Positions 18,360 through 26,270 of a stretch of 64,000 nucleotides of DNA are shown here, one piece after another. The position numbers and the translations under genes were made by a program. The number at the start of each line of letters is the position of its first letter. Positions within the stretch are counted from its first letter, which is position 1. The notes below the pieces were generated by a model, which did no database searches, was not told where the DNA came from, and saw nothing but the letters and a program-made list of their open reading frames with translations. Where the stretch lies: the NCBI GenBank assembly GCA_003249095.1, contig QBMS01000010.1, positions 18,165-82,164 of the forward strand. Direction: 5' to 3'. The DNA comes from Snowella sp. GTDB taxonomy: Bacteria > Cyanobacteriota > Cyanobacteriia > Cyanobacteriales > Microcystaceae.

Positions 18360-18565
18360 GGAATGAAAAATTATTCAGTTGTGCATTTGAAGTTCCAAGG
18401 CAAGAGTTTCACCTTTATTCAAACAACAATATGCCTAAGTTATTTATTTTCATTGTTAAATAAGGTGCGTTACATTTCATTAACAAACCCTACTAGATCC
18501 GCAATCGCACTACTGAAGAATTAGCGATCGCATCTAACTCTGATAGATTACCCTAGAAATAGAAA

Positions 18566-18588
18566 AGGGGAAGTTCACAGCTTCCCCT
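18566..18588 (-). terminator. Intrinsic terminator reading on the minus strand
   Basis: AGGGGAAG and CTTCCCCT form a perfect 8-base-pair stem with a 7-base loop. On the minus strand the stem is followed by TTTTCTATTTC; on the plus strand no T run follows. No minus-strand gene ends here, so it may close an unannotated antisense transcript or be a relic. Confidence 0.5.
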
Positions 18589-18613
18589 AATCCATCAAAC
18601 AAAGATCTAAAGG

Positions 18614-18619
18614 TATAAT
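18614..18619 (+). promoter_or_regulatory. Perfect -10 box (TATAAT) six bases before the start codon
   Basis: TATAAT ends five bases before the ATG at 18625. A transcript starting at the usual distance would begin on or next to that ATG, that is, leaderless. No good -35 box is visible 17 bases upstream. Confidence 0.4.
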
Positions 18620-18624
18620 ACATC

Positions 18625-18864
18625 ATGGCAACTACGATTGAAACCGATTTAAAAGAAGTTCTCACTAAAATTGACAGTCGATTAGAGCATATTGAATCTG
18701 GTCAAGCCGATATAAAGGTATCTTTAGCTCGTCTTGATGAAAAATTAGACTCTGTTGATAAACGAGTAAATGGCTTAGAAAGTAATCAGAATAGACAAAT
18801 ATGGGTCTTAATCGTTGCCGTTATTGGAGCCATTGTTAAATTTGGATTTTTCCCTAATCCCTAA
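18625..18864 (+). CDS. Small coiled-coil protein with C-terminal membrane anchor
   Basis: The 79-residue protein consists of a heptad-patterned helix (residues 1-58: Ile/Leu spacing in TDLKEVLTKID and RLDEKLDSVDKRVNGLE) and one C-terminal hydrophobic helix (IWVLIVAVIGAIVKFGFF). It is a clear paralogue of the minus-strand gene at 44286-44543, which shares ETDLKEVLT, the EKLDSLDKRV block and the NxNxQIW anchor start. The layout resembles XhlA-like phage hemolysin accessory proteins and tail-anchored oligomers; function is unknown. Confidence 0.7.
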   Translation: MATTIETDLKEVLTKIDSRLEHIESGQADIKVSLARLDEKLDSVDKRVNGLESNQNRQIWVLIVAVIGAIVKFGFFPNP

Positions 18865-19284
18865 AACTGCGATCGCCGTGACGACTTTTTATCATCAGAT
18901 GATCATCCCGAAAGAGATGTTGACCTCTAGGCGTTCAATACTAAAGCTTGTGGAATAAGGGTTTCCCATTCCCAATACCTATAACTGAAAAATTTTACCA
19001 AGGGAGAAAACGCGATTCATTTTGTTAATTTAAGCAATGCGATCGCATTAAAGAGAGTCAGGGGCGATCGCGTGTTGGAGTTTGGAAGAATCCTAATGCT
19101 ATGAAACCTTCTGAGTTTAGGAAAAGGGCTAGAGAAAAATAGAAAAATTTTACTAAGGAGTTGACGATCGCATTTATACAATCGGCAAATTGGACTAACA
19201 TACCCTACAAAAGCCGCGATCCTACTTTTTCTCTTATGGACTCTAAATTGTCATTAGCACAATCAAGTCGTTATTTCAAGCTTT
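18865..19284. other. Gene-free stretch with HIP1 sites and short repeats
   Basis: No supported gene. The stretch holds several HIP1-like sites and two related phrases (GAAAAATTTTACCAAGGGAG near 18987 and GAAAAATTTTACTAAGGAG near 19141). A 16-codon ORF at 19236-19286 ends exactly where the terminator stem at 19285 begins. Confidence 0.5.
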
Positions 19285-19327
19285 AAAGGTAGGGAGTTTT
19301 GGCAAAAAAACCTTACCTTTTTTTGTT
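19285..19327 (+). terminator. Strong intrinsic terminator
   Basis: AAAGGTAGGG pairs with CCTTACCTTT (one mismatch) around a loop containing seven A residues, and the stem runs into a seven-T tract. It reads on + and lies 70 bases upstream of the secreted-protein gene. No sizeable gene precedes it, so it may end a small RNA or act as an attenuator. Confidence 0.7.
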
Positions 19328-19395
19328 GCTTTTGACGGTATTTTGATTTAAAATAACCAGTTTACTGCTCAATAAATTAGGAGTAATCAAGGAAA

Positions 19396-19896
19396 ATGTT
19401 TAGGAAAAGTTTCTTAGCCTGTCTTTTTACTTTGGGATTTATTAATCAAGCGATCGCACAAGAGTGCCTAAAAACAGAATGGAAACCTGTTTCAACCAAA
19501 TACTTTCTTACAATAATAAAGCCGTCTGGAGATATAAAAGTAAATTGTAAAAAGGCAGAAGATTATGTGTTAGGCAACAAGTTTTCGGTCAATGTTTTTG
19601 CGTGTGAAAACGGAGTGAGTCTTAAGTCGGTTACATATTTGTATGGCTATTATAGTCGATGGGAGTTTCGCGATAAAACTGGAACGGTATTTAACATATC
19701 TAGAATGCCTGAATCTCGCCCCTTTTCCTCTTCTTTTCAAAACACTTATAACAACAACTGTACTGAAAGAGTCGAATTTGTTGCGTGGAATTCTTTTGAG
19801 TTTTCCTCTTACCCAAACGTAGAGCAAGGAACAATTCTTAAGCTTGATTGGCAACGTTTTTACAAAGGAAAATTAAGCCCAAAACCTGTATTTTAG
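19396..19896 (+). CDS. Secreted protein of unknown family
   Basis: The 166-residue protein begins with a typical Sec signal peptide: basic MFRK, a hydrophobic core SFLACLFTLGFI, and likely cleavage after AIA in the NQAIAQEC stretch. The mature part has four cysteines, at about residues 24, 51, 69 and 116, enough for two disulphides, and many aromatic residues on predicted beta strands (ACENGVSLKSVTYLYGYY). An AGGAG box lies 14 bases before ATG. It stands alone in a gene-poor accessory stretch between a strong terminator and decayed ORFs. I do not recognise the family. Confidence 0.7.
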   Translation: MFRKSFLACLFTLGFINQAIAQECLKTEWKPVSTKYFLTIIKPSGDIKVNCKKAEDYVLGNKFSVNVFACENGVSLKSVTYLYGYYSRWEFRDKTGTVFNISRMPESRPFSSSFQNTYNNNCTERVEFVAWNSFEFSSYPNVEQGTILKLDWQRFYKGKLSPKPVF

Positions 19897-19938
19897 ACTA
19901 GAAAAAACGGCAATTATTGATGGGATAGGTTGGGACTC

Positions 19939-20210
19939 ATGAACAGAGAAAAGATGCTAAATAGCCTAAGAACGGCATCACAAGGCGATACCCGAAAGAC
20001 TTAGAACTATTGCCTATTCCTACTAAATTAACTAGGGAACAATCTCACGCCCAAGGTGATTGCGAAAACTCGGAAATGTACCAACGTTTTGAAAAAGGCG
20101 ATTATCTAATTCGCTATCCTAAAGAACAGAAAAGGAGAGCTACTATCCTCTCCTCCAAAACAATTCTGAATATAAAGCCAGATAAGAGGCTTTGTATTTC
20201 GCGTGGCTAA
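19939..20210 (+). pseudogene. Broken ORF of unknown family, probable frameshift
   Basis: An ATG at 19939 opens a 21-codon frame ending ..SQGDTRKT at 20002. One base shift earlier, a second frame continues without interruption as KDLELLPIPTKLTREQSHAQGD.. to the stop at 20208-20210. The joined product (about 90 residues) reads like a soluble, charged domain with a YQRFEKGDYLIRYPK segment. No start other than TTG 20010 exists for the second frame. I do not recognise it. The rest of the gap to 20494 shows no supported gene. Confidence 0.4.
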
Positions 20211-20494
20211 AATTTTGAATATTGTCATACTGCCCATTATTTATATGGTTGCGAAAAATACAAATTACGACCGTTCGGGGTATAGCTTATTCAGAAGACA
20301 AATTTTTAGACACGCTGAAACCCTTTGTCAGTAAGGATTTTAGATTTATTTAGTCAGTTCTGTATTTAGGTCACAACACACGATTATATTTCGGAGATAT
20401 CAGCAGTAACGTTATTTGTCAAGCAAAGCCTGGGTAAGCATTTCAGTATTATTTTACTTACGAACTTTAAAAAGCTTTTATCAAGTGACTTTAC

Positions 20495-20523
20495 TTGACA
20501 AGTACATTTTATTATGATATTCT
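20495..20523 (+). promoter_or_regulatory. Sigma-70-type promoter P1
   Basis: A perfect -35 box TTGACA at 20495-20500 is followed by a 17-base spacer and TATTCT at 20518-20523. The predicted transcript would begin near 20530, exactly at the first base of the left arm of the inverted repeat 20530-20628. Confidence 0.6.
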
Positions 20524-20529
20524 GGAATT

Positions 20530-20628
20530 GCCACGACCCTGTCTTGACAGATTATAAAATGCTCGGATATGATGTAAGTGTCCGAGTGTTTTGCCGTTCA
20601 GAATTTTTAAATGAGACAGGGTCGTGGC
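20530..20628 (+). promoter_or_regulatory. 15-bp perfect inverted repeat enclosing a hairpin and overlapping a start codon
   Basis: GCCACGACCCTGTCT at 20530-20544 is the exact reverse complement of 20614-20628. Between them, CTCGGA at 20562-20567 pairs with TCCGAG at 20581-20586. The right arm begins on the fourth base of the ORF that starts at 20611. In a transcript from P1 the arms would pair beside the AUG. Alternatives are a protein operator or a 99-base MITE-like element; no target-site duplication is evident. Confidence 0.6.
20544..20573 (+). promoter_or_regulatory. Sigma-70-type promoter P2
   Basis: A second perfect TTGACA at 20544-20549, an 18-base spacer and TATGAT at 20568-20573 give a start near 20580. 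A P2 transcript would lack the left arm of the inverted repeat, while a P1 transcript would keep it. Confidence 0.55.
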
Positions 20629-20943
20629 GACTCTGGCTCATCTTATCAATCTGATGCTTTTCCGTCGGATATATCCACCTTGATTATGGAGATGAAACCC
20701 AGAGTGCAAAAAATCGAAAATCCGCAAAATAACGTTCCAGTCTGCTCTGTACAGCCAACATTACCCTGTCTTGTTGATAAGGGATTTGATTTGGTTGAGA
20801 ATAATCCAGAAATCGTCCTTTATATAACGATAATGGTTATGACGATAATGGTTGTATGGTCTTTCAAAACCGTAGCCCAAGGATCGATTAGTTTTTCGTG
20901 TAAGCCTTTAGGACTTCATTTTGAGGTCAAAAAGGGAAGCTAA
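20611..20943 (+). CDS. Small single-span membrane protein of unknown function
   Basis: The frame codes for up to 110 residues: a polar N-terminus with two cysteines near 45-54, one hydrophobic helix (IVLYITIMVMTIMVVWSF, about 69-86), and a short tail with FSCKPLGLHFEVKKGS. No Shine-Dalgarno sequence precedes ATG 20611. An alternative start is ATG 20686 (MEMKPRVQK), which would place the inverted repeat wholly in the leader. Two good tandem promoters lie upstream, which supports an expressed gene. The family is not recognised. Confidence 0.5.
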   Translation: MRQGRGDSGSSYQSDAFPSDISTLIMEMKPRVQKIENPQNNVPVCSVQPTLPCLVDKGFDLVENNPEIVLYITIMVMTIMVVWSFKTVAQGSISFSCKPLGLHFEVKKGS

Positions 20944-21296
20944 ATACAAACTTTAAAAGAAAGCGATCGCCCTGAAATTACTAAAGAGCGATCGCCGCTT
21001 TTGTAGGATGCGTTAATTAATTAAAGCGATCACATCCATTCAAAGATTGTGAATATCAAAACTTTTTCGTTATAGCAGATTAACTCGTCGGTGTGAAACT
21101 TAGGTTTGACGGTTATCCACGATCGCCAGCTTTAGCGTGTCCCTTGCGATCACCCGTTTTCTTATAAAAATTATCTAACCATTTTAAATATTTTCTATTT
21201 ATTGCGATCGCGGCAGATGGTTTAGAGGTTATCTATAGTCCGACCATCAGAGCAGACTAAGTTATTGGTTATTGCGATCGCATCTTCGGTCACGAC
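20944..21296. other. Gene-free stretch rich in HIP1-like sites
   Basis: No gene is supported in these 353 bases between convergent neighbours. Several GCGATCGC-like octamers occur, together with a GTAGGATGCGTTA phrase of the kind often found in cyanobacterial intergenic repeats. Confidence 0.5.
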
Positions 21297-21839
21297 TTAA
21301 TCACCATAAATCACTTCCGTTCTCATGGCATATTTGATCCCTCTACGCACCACTGCTCCTTCGTGACAAATTTTATGTTGAAAAATAGCAACCATGCCAG
21401 GTTTAGGAATGACAATTTGCTCTAGTTGTTCTTGAAAAATAGTTTCCCCTCCCTCAAAATCACCATTAAAATAAACCAGCACGGTATGAAGTGTAACTTG
21501 ATGAGCATTCGGACGATACCAATGATCCATGTGAGGAGTAAAACTTTGTCCTACCCTATAGCGATACATTCTCAAGCGTTCATTTAATCCAATTAGTGTT
21601 AAATCGCCCATTTTTTCTGGTAAATGCGATCGCAGTCTTCTAAATAAATCTTCAGAGGTTTTAGGATCATCTATCATGACTCGATCTTGATTGCGATATA
21701 GAGGATTATTTGTCGCTAATGTGGGCGACGATCTTTCAATTAACCGAATAAATTGAGCGCATTCTTCCTGGGAATAAATATCCTCAACGACCCAAAGTAA
21801 GGGTTCAGATTCAAAACGAAAGGGAACTTCTATCGTCAT
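21297..21839 (-). CDS. 2-oxoglutarate/Fe(II) oxygenase, prolyl 4-hydroxylase type
   Basis: The 180-residue protein matches the P4Hc/PKHD-like fold. The iron triad is His103-x-Asp105 and His159, and Lys169, ten residues on, is the likely 2-oxoglutarate ligand. Flanking sequences RMYRYRVGQSFTPHMD, VYFNGDFEGGETIF and the IPKPGMVAIFQH segment are typical. Substrate is unknown: bacterial members hydroxylate proline in proteins or small metabolites. It lies downstream of prfA on the same strand but separated by 153 bases with palindromic repeats, so separate transcription is likely. Confidence 0.88.
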   Translation of the reverse strand: MTIEVPFRFESEPLLWVVEDIYSQEECAQFIRLIERSSPTLATNNPLYRNQDRVMIDDPKTSEDLFRRLRSHLPEKMGDLTLIGLNERLRMYRYRVGQSFTPHMDHWYRPNAHQVTLHTVLVYFNGDFEGGETIFQEQLEQIVIPKPGMVAIFQHKICHEGAVVRRGIKYAMRTEVIYGD

Positions 21840-21885
21840 TAGAAAGCTCGCTGGGAATTGGGTGATCGGTTTATCTTAATATCAA

Positions 21886-21908
21886 GGGCGAACGCAATTC
21901 GCCCCTAC
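21886..21908 (-). repeat. GTAGGGGC-type palindromic repeat
   Basis: GGGCGAA pairs with TTCGCCC around a CGCAA loop and is followed by CTAC, so the unit reads GTAGGGGC.. on the minus strand. It faces a second, oppositely oriented copy at 21928, and both lie between prfA and the oxygenase gene. Confidence 0.75.
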
Positions 21909-21927
21909 AGAAGGTTTTTAGAGGATC

Positions 21928-21950
21928 GTAGGGGCGCAAGGCTTGCGCCC
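21928..21950 (+). repeat. GTAGGGGC-type palindromic repeat
   Basis: GGGCGCAA pairs with TTGCGCCC around a GGC loop after a GTAG edge. Compared with the copy at 14361, one stem position has changed on both arms (T-A to C-G), keeping the pairing. Confidence 0.75.
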
Positions 21951-21992
21951 AAAAGTAGCAAATTTAACTCTAATTTTAAGTTTTTATCTAGT

Positions 21993-23087
21993 TTAATTCG
22001 TGGCATTAGCCAATTCCGCTAACTGTTCCTGTTGATCTTGGGAAATACAGGACTGAATAATTTCTTCCACATCCCCTTCCAAAATGGGCGCGAGAGAAAA
22101 GTTTTTGCCTAAACGATGATCTGTGACCCGATTATCTTTGTAATTATAGGTACGAATTTTCTCTGAACGGGAACCCGTCCCCACCTGCGATCGCCGCATA
22201 GAACTCACTTCTGCCTGTTGCTCCTGGAGTTTAAGGTCATAGAGCTTAGCCCGTAGAATTTGCATCGCCCGTTCTCGGTTTTGGAGCTGCGATCGCTCTT
22301 CCGTACAAAAAATGCGAATTCCCGTCGGTTTGTGCATCAAATCAACGGCGGTTTCTACCTTGTTCACATTTTGTCCCCCCGCGCCCCCTGAACGAGCAGT
22401 AGTCATCTCAATATCCTTGGGATCAATGTGAATTTCCACATCATCGACTTCGGGCATAATCGCCACCGTTGCAGTAGAAGTATGTACCCGTCCGCCTGAT
22501 TCCGTAACTGGCACACGCTGAACCCGATGAACCCCCGCCTCGAATTTCAATTTGCTGTAAACCTGCTCCCCCTTAATTTCTAAAATTGCTTCTTTAAAGC
22601 CGCCCATTTCTGCTAAGGATTCACTCAGTAAGCTCACTTTCCAACCCACTGTTTCGGCATAACGAGAGTACATCCGCACCAAATCTCCTGCCCAAATACT
22701 GGCTTCATCACCGCCCGTACCCGCTCGAATTTCTAACATAATATTTTTGTCATCGTTGGGGTCACGGGGCAACAAAAGAATCGTCAGTTGATGCTCTAAT
22801 TGGGCTAATTTTTCTTCTAATTCTTCTACCTCTAAACTAGCCATTTCCCGCATTTCTGGGTCACTAGTGGCTTCCTTGAGGATTAAACGGGCATCTGTCA
22901 AATCTTCCTTTGTTTTTTTCCAAATCTCGTAGGTATTAACCGTTTCTTCTAGGGATGAACGAGTCCTCGCCACCTTTTGAAATTCGTCTGGATTGGTCGC
23001 AACATCGGGGTCGGCTAACAAACGAGTCAACTCCTCAAATGTTTGTTCAACCGATTGTAGTTTGTCCAGTAGATAAGTTTCAGCCAT
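21993..23087 (-). CDS. prfA: Peptide chain release factor 1
   Basis: RF1 recognises UAA and UAG stop codons and triggers hydrolysis of peptidyl-tRNA. The 364-residue protein has the stop-codon-reading PxT tripeptide as Pro193-Val-Thr195 and the GGQ catalytic motif at 237-239 in [21 protein letters not shown] lies at 121-130. Length and all domains are normal. It follows the ion-channel gene on the same strand after 103 bases. Confidence 0.97.
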   Translation of the reverse strand: MAETYLLDKLQSVEQTFEELTRLLADPDVATNPDEFQKVARTRSSLEETVNTYEIWKKTKEDLTDARLILKEATSDPEMREMASLEVEELEEKLAQLEHQLTILLLPRDPNDDKNIMLEIRAGTGGDEASIWAGDLVRMYSRYAETVGWKVSLLSESLAEMGGFKEAILEIKGEQVYSKLKFEAGVHRVQRVPVTESGGRVHTSTATVAIMPEVDDVEIHIDPKDIEMTTARSGGAGGQNVNKVETAVDLMHKPTGIRIFCTEERSQLQNRERAMQILRAKLYDLKLQEQQAEVSSMRRSQVGTGSRSEKIRTYNYKDNRVTDHRLGKNFSLAPILEGDVEEIIQSCISQDQQEQLAELANATN

Positions 23088-23190
23088 TTTACAGTGTGTA
23101 TCGATACTCTTTAGGGTTTTATTATAACCTGAGTTCAGTCGATTCTTGAAGTATTCTCTAGGCTGAGAGCGTAGGAGGTACGGATAGCTC

Positions 23191-24003
23191 TTAAGTTTCT
23201 AAACGAGAGGAAAGTAACTTTAATTTTCCTCCACAGGCTTTACAATAAACCGCATCAATATCATGAATTGCTAAATCACAATCAGGACAACCTTTCGGAG
23301 AATTATTCGTCGTTTTGAGTAATTGTTTAACTAAATCTCCTACTTGCCAAGGAATTAAAACAATACCCGTTAAAATCATGAAAATGGTGATCAATCTTCC
23401 CATTGGAGAAAAAGGAAGAATATCTCCAAAACCTACCGTTGTCATGGTGACCACACAATAATAAAGCGCGTCAAAAAAATTATCGAATAATTCTGGATTA
23501 TTAGGATTTTCGATTTGATAAATTAGTCCAGAATAGATGAATAATGTGGAAAATAAAACTAGATATATCCGAATAAAAATAACTTGATCCTTGACTTTAA
23601 ATTTAACCGCAAATAGATCACTATTGCTTAAACGAATTAATTTCAGCAGACGAAACCAACGAAAAATCCTGAAAAAACGGACATTAATCCCCCATAAAAA
23701 TAAAGGAATGATTGAAATCAAGTCAATAATCGAAAAGAAATCAACAATAAATTTAAGCCGCGATTTAGCCGACCAAAATCTTAAACTATATTCAATCGCA
23801 AATAGAATTAGAACAAATTCGTCTAAATAATTCAGAATTTTACGGAGTTGGGGAGTAATTGAATAGGTTTGAATAACAAAAATAATGAGGGATAGGATTG
23901 ACAAAGCTAAGATCGCGAGATTAATCCCAAACCCAATGGGAGTATTGACCTCTTCAAAATATCCCCCTATTTTTTCTCGATAATTAGGTTGAGAATCCAT
24001 CAT
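23191..24003 (-). CDS. Voltage-gated K+ channel-like protein with C-terminal zinc ribbon
   Basis: The 270-residue protein has six hydrophobic segments. S4 carries regularly spaced arginines and lysines ([17 protein letters not shown], 109-125). The selectivity filter is TTVGFGD at 188-194, so potassium selectivity is expected. The C-terminus adds a small CxxC...CxxC module (Cys239, 242, 254, 257) typical of a zinc ribbon; such a tail is unusual on a compact Kv-type channel. It starts 12 bases after gloB stops, implying cotranscription. Ligand or redox gating by the ribbon is inference. Confidence 0.88.
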   Translation of the reverse strand: MMDSQPNYREKIGGYFEEVNTPIGFGINLAILALSILSLIIFVIQTYSITPQLRKILNYLDEFVLILFAIEYSLRFWSAKSRLKFIVDFFSIIDLISIIPLFLWGINVRFFRIFRWFRLLKLIRLSNSDLFAVKFKVKDQVIFIRIYLVLFSTLFIYSGLIYQIENPNNPELFDNFFDALYYCVVTMTTVGFGDILPFSPMGRLITIFMILTGIVLIPWQVGDLVKQLLKTTNNSPKGCPDCDLAIHDIDAVYCKACGGKLKLLSSRLET

Positions 24004-24015
24004 CTTTTTCTAATT

Positions 24016-24792
24016 TTAAAATACGTCTTTCATTCCCCGCAATTTCCCGAAAACTCTAGCGGGTTCCGTCAAGCCCATTGCTTTTTTCAGAGCCTCACTG
24101 TCCCATCTTAAAAAAGGATTGGTGCGTTTTTCGACTCCTAATAGGGAAGGAATGGTCGCTTCTCCCCGCGATCGCAGTTCTTGGACTTGGTGATAACGGT
24201 TTTGCAGGTCGGTATTGTCGGGATCAACCGTGACAGCAAACTTGAGGTTGCCTAAGGTGTATTCATGGGCGCACCAAACTCGCGTATTGTCGGGTAATTG
24301 ACGTAATTTGCCGATAGAATCGACCATTTGGGCAGGAGTCCCTTCAAATAAGCGGCCACAGCCCCCCGCAAAAATCGTATCACCACAAAACAGTTCGCCT
24401 GTTTCTTCAGAGGATGAAGGTGGAAAATAGTAGGCAATATGGGCGCGGGTATGGCCTGGAATAAAGAAAACTTCTGCTGTTCGATCGCTGAAGGAAACGC
24501 GATCGCCTTCCTGGAGATAAACCATTTGACCTGGAATTCGACCCCGATCCTCTGCCCCGCCATAGACGGTTAATTGGGGAAATTTTAACCTTAAAGCCTG
24601 ATTTGCACCAACATGATCGCCATGATGATGGGTATTAAAAATGGCGATTAATTCTGCTCCTAATTCTGTCAAACAATCCAACACAGGCTCAGGTTCGGCG
24701 GGATCAACAACGGCAGCAATATTTTTCTGGGGATCATGCAGTAAGAAAATATAATTATCAGAGAGGGCGGGAAGGCGTTTGACTTGTAACAT
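24016..24792 (-). CDS. gloB: Hydroxyacylglutathione hydrolase (glyoxalase II)
   Basis: This enzyme hydrolyses S-lactoylglutathione to lactate and glutathione in methylglyoxal detoxification. The 258-residue protein has the metallo-beta-lactamase dinuclear motif THHHGDH at 54-60, a following FIPGHTRAHIAYYF segment, the GDTIFAGGCGRLFEG bridging-Asp stretch and the HEYTLGNLKFA His region near 175. The C-terminal glyoxalase II domain (KRTNPFLRWD) is present. It is divergent from pyrF, with a 109-base shared upstream region, and heads the channel gene. Confidence 0.95.
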   Translation of the reverse strand: MLQVKRLPALSDNYIFLLHDPQKNIAAVVDPAEPEPVLDCLTELGAELIAIFNTHHHGDHVGANQALRLKFPQLTVYGGAEDRGRIPGQMVYLQEGDRVSFSDRTAEVFFIPGHTRAHIAYYFPPSSSEETGELFCGDTIFAGGCGRLFEGTPAQMVDSIGKLRQLPDNTRVWCAHEYTLGNLKFAVTVDPDNTDLQNRYHQVQELRSRGEATIPSLLGVEKRTNPFLRWDSEALKKAMGLTEPARVFGKLRGMKDVF

Positions 24793-24901
24793 GAAATTAT
24801 GGGATGGGTTTTTCTCATTTATGGTAACGATATTTTAAGGTTTTCTGGCTCAAACTGTCTGCTAAATCAGTCTTTTAACATCATTCGATCTATCAACCCC
24901 C

Positions 24902-25594
24902 ATGAATTCAGACCGCATTATTGTTCCCCTCGATGTTCCCACTCTCACCGCCGCGATCGCCTTGGTTGATCGACTGCCCGAAGTCACCTTTTGGAAAGTT
25001 GGCTTAGAACTCTTCGTCAGTGCAGGGCCAGAAATATTACACATTTTAAAAGAGCGTGATAAACGCATTTTTCTCGACCTAAAATTTCACGATATTCCTA
25101 ACACCGTGATGTCCGCTTGTCGTTCAGCCAGTCAGTATGGCGTAGATTTATTGACTCTCCATGCAACGGCGGGAAGAAGTGCCTTGAAATTAGCGGCGGA
25201 TGCCCTGATTCAGTCCCAATCTTCCACTAAACTGTTAGCGATTACACTTTTAACCAGTTTGATTTCACGGGATTTAGCTTTTGATCTCAAAGTTCCCTTA
25301 GAATTACCTGAATACGTCCTAGAAATGGCCCTGATGGCCAAAGAATCGGGCATTCATGGAGCCGTCTGTTCTCCCCAGGAAGTCAGTCAATTGCGAGAAG
25401 TTTGTGGCTCGGATTATCTCTTAGTTTGTCCAGGGGTTAGACCGCTCTGGGCCAGCAGTGGGGATCAACGTCGAGTCATGACCCCTTCAGAGGCGATCGC
25501 CGCAGGAGCAGATTACTTAGTCATCGGTCGTCCAATTACCGCCGCACCTTCACCCGCCGAAGCATGGGAAAAAATTTGTCAAGAAATTGCCTAA
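24902..25594 (+). CDS. pyrF: Orotidine 5'-phosphate decarboxylase
   Basis: PyrF decarboxylates OMP to UMP, the last step of pyrimidine synthesis. The 230-residue TIM-barrel protein has the catalytic Asp59-x-Lys61-x-x-Asp64 array in [12 protein letters not shown], an additional Lys32 in FWKVGLEL, and the C-terminal phosphate-binding VCPGVRP and DYLVIGRPI segments. Length is normal for the short bacterial group. Its 3' end may overlap the next gene by 31 bases. Confidence 0.96.
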   Translation: MNSDRIIVPLDVPTLTAAIALVDRLPEVTFWKVGLELFVSAGPEILHILKERDKRIFLDLKFHDIPNTVMSACRSASQYGVDLLTLHATAGRSALKLAADALIQSQSSTKLLAITLLTSLISRDLAFDLKVPLELPEYVLEMALMAKESGIHGAVCSPQEVSQLREVCGSDYLLVCPGVRPLWASSGDQRRVMTPSEAIAAGADYLVIGRPITAAPSPAEAWEKICQEIA

Positions 25595-26205
25595 AAGTTT
25601 TTATTAATCTGGGGATCATGGGTCTTTTAAATTTGATGGTTGTCAGTCAATCCGTCATTGCTCAAGAAACCGATTCTCAGTCAGCCTGTCCCCAAAAATT
25701 AGCCGATCTAGCCCCCCAAATGTTGGCTGATTTACCCAGTTATACTAATCGGGTGATCCAACGGAGCATCATCAATCATACGCAAAATTTGATGCTCCGC
25801 AACTTTGTGATCGTCGCCAGTAATCCTGATTTAGAGCCATTACCTCTCATTAACCGACAATTTAAACCTGTTCTTCCTGACACTTCCCAACAGCTTTTTT
25901 TTACCCTTTTAGAACGGCAATATGCTACCCAAAGAATGATCGAATTACAAAATCATTATTGGGCTTTTTTTGATTTAACCGATCAGAAATGGCGTTTAAT
26001 TCTCTTGTTTTCTCAGTCACCTTTCAGGGATAAGAATGAGCCGTTTTGGTTGACCCAGGAATCCGAGGATAGCGCGATCGCCCAGGCAATCAATCTGTGG
26101 CTCAGGGATTGTAATGCAGGAGCGATTAAATTTCCGATCGCCGAGAAAAATTCAGAAAAAACAAATCTTGATCCAGCTAATTTAGAGCCTCAGCCGCCCC
26201 CCTGA
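25564..26205 (+). CDS. Secreted cyanobacterial protein of unknown function
   Basis: The 213-residue product starts inside the end of pyrF. From ATG 25564 it has a convincing signal peptide: basic n-region ([13 protein letters not shown]), hydrophobic core [14 protein letters not shown] and cleavage near VIAQ. The internal ATG 25618 has a better Shine-Dalgarno (GGGGAT) but would leave a very short, uncharged signal, so the earlier start is preferred. The mature part has two cysteines, helices ([23 protein letters not shown]) and a Pro-rich end. No family is recognised. Translational coupling to pyrF is likely. Confidence 0.75.
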   Translation: MGKNLSRNCLKVFINLGIMGLLNLMVVSQSVIAQETDSQSACPQKLADLAPQMLADLPSYTNRVIQRSIINHTQNLMLRNFVIVASNPDLEPLPLINRQFKPVLPDTSQQLFFTLLERQYATQRMIELQNHYWAFFDLTDQKWRLILLFSQSPFRDKNEPFWLTQESEDSAIAQAINLWLRDCNAGAIKFPIAEKNSEKTNLDPANLEPQPPP

Positions 26206-26270
26206 TTCACAACTTGAGGTAGGATAGGAAACAGTTTATTTGCATTCCCTAATCTAACCCCTAAAATCCT

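Noticed and set aside
18364..18522. 52-codon ORF after the first Uma2 gene
   Set aside because: It runs through a common GGTGCGTTA-type intergenic phrase and a HIP1 region and has no ribosome binding site.
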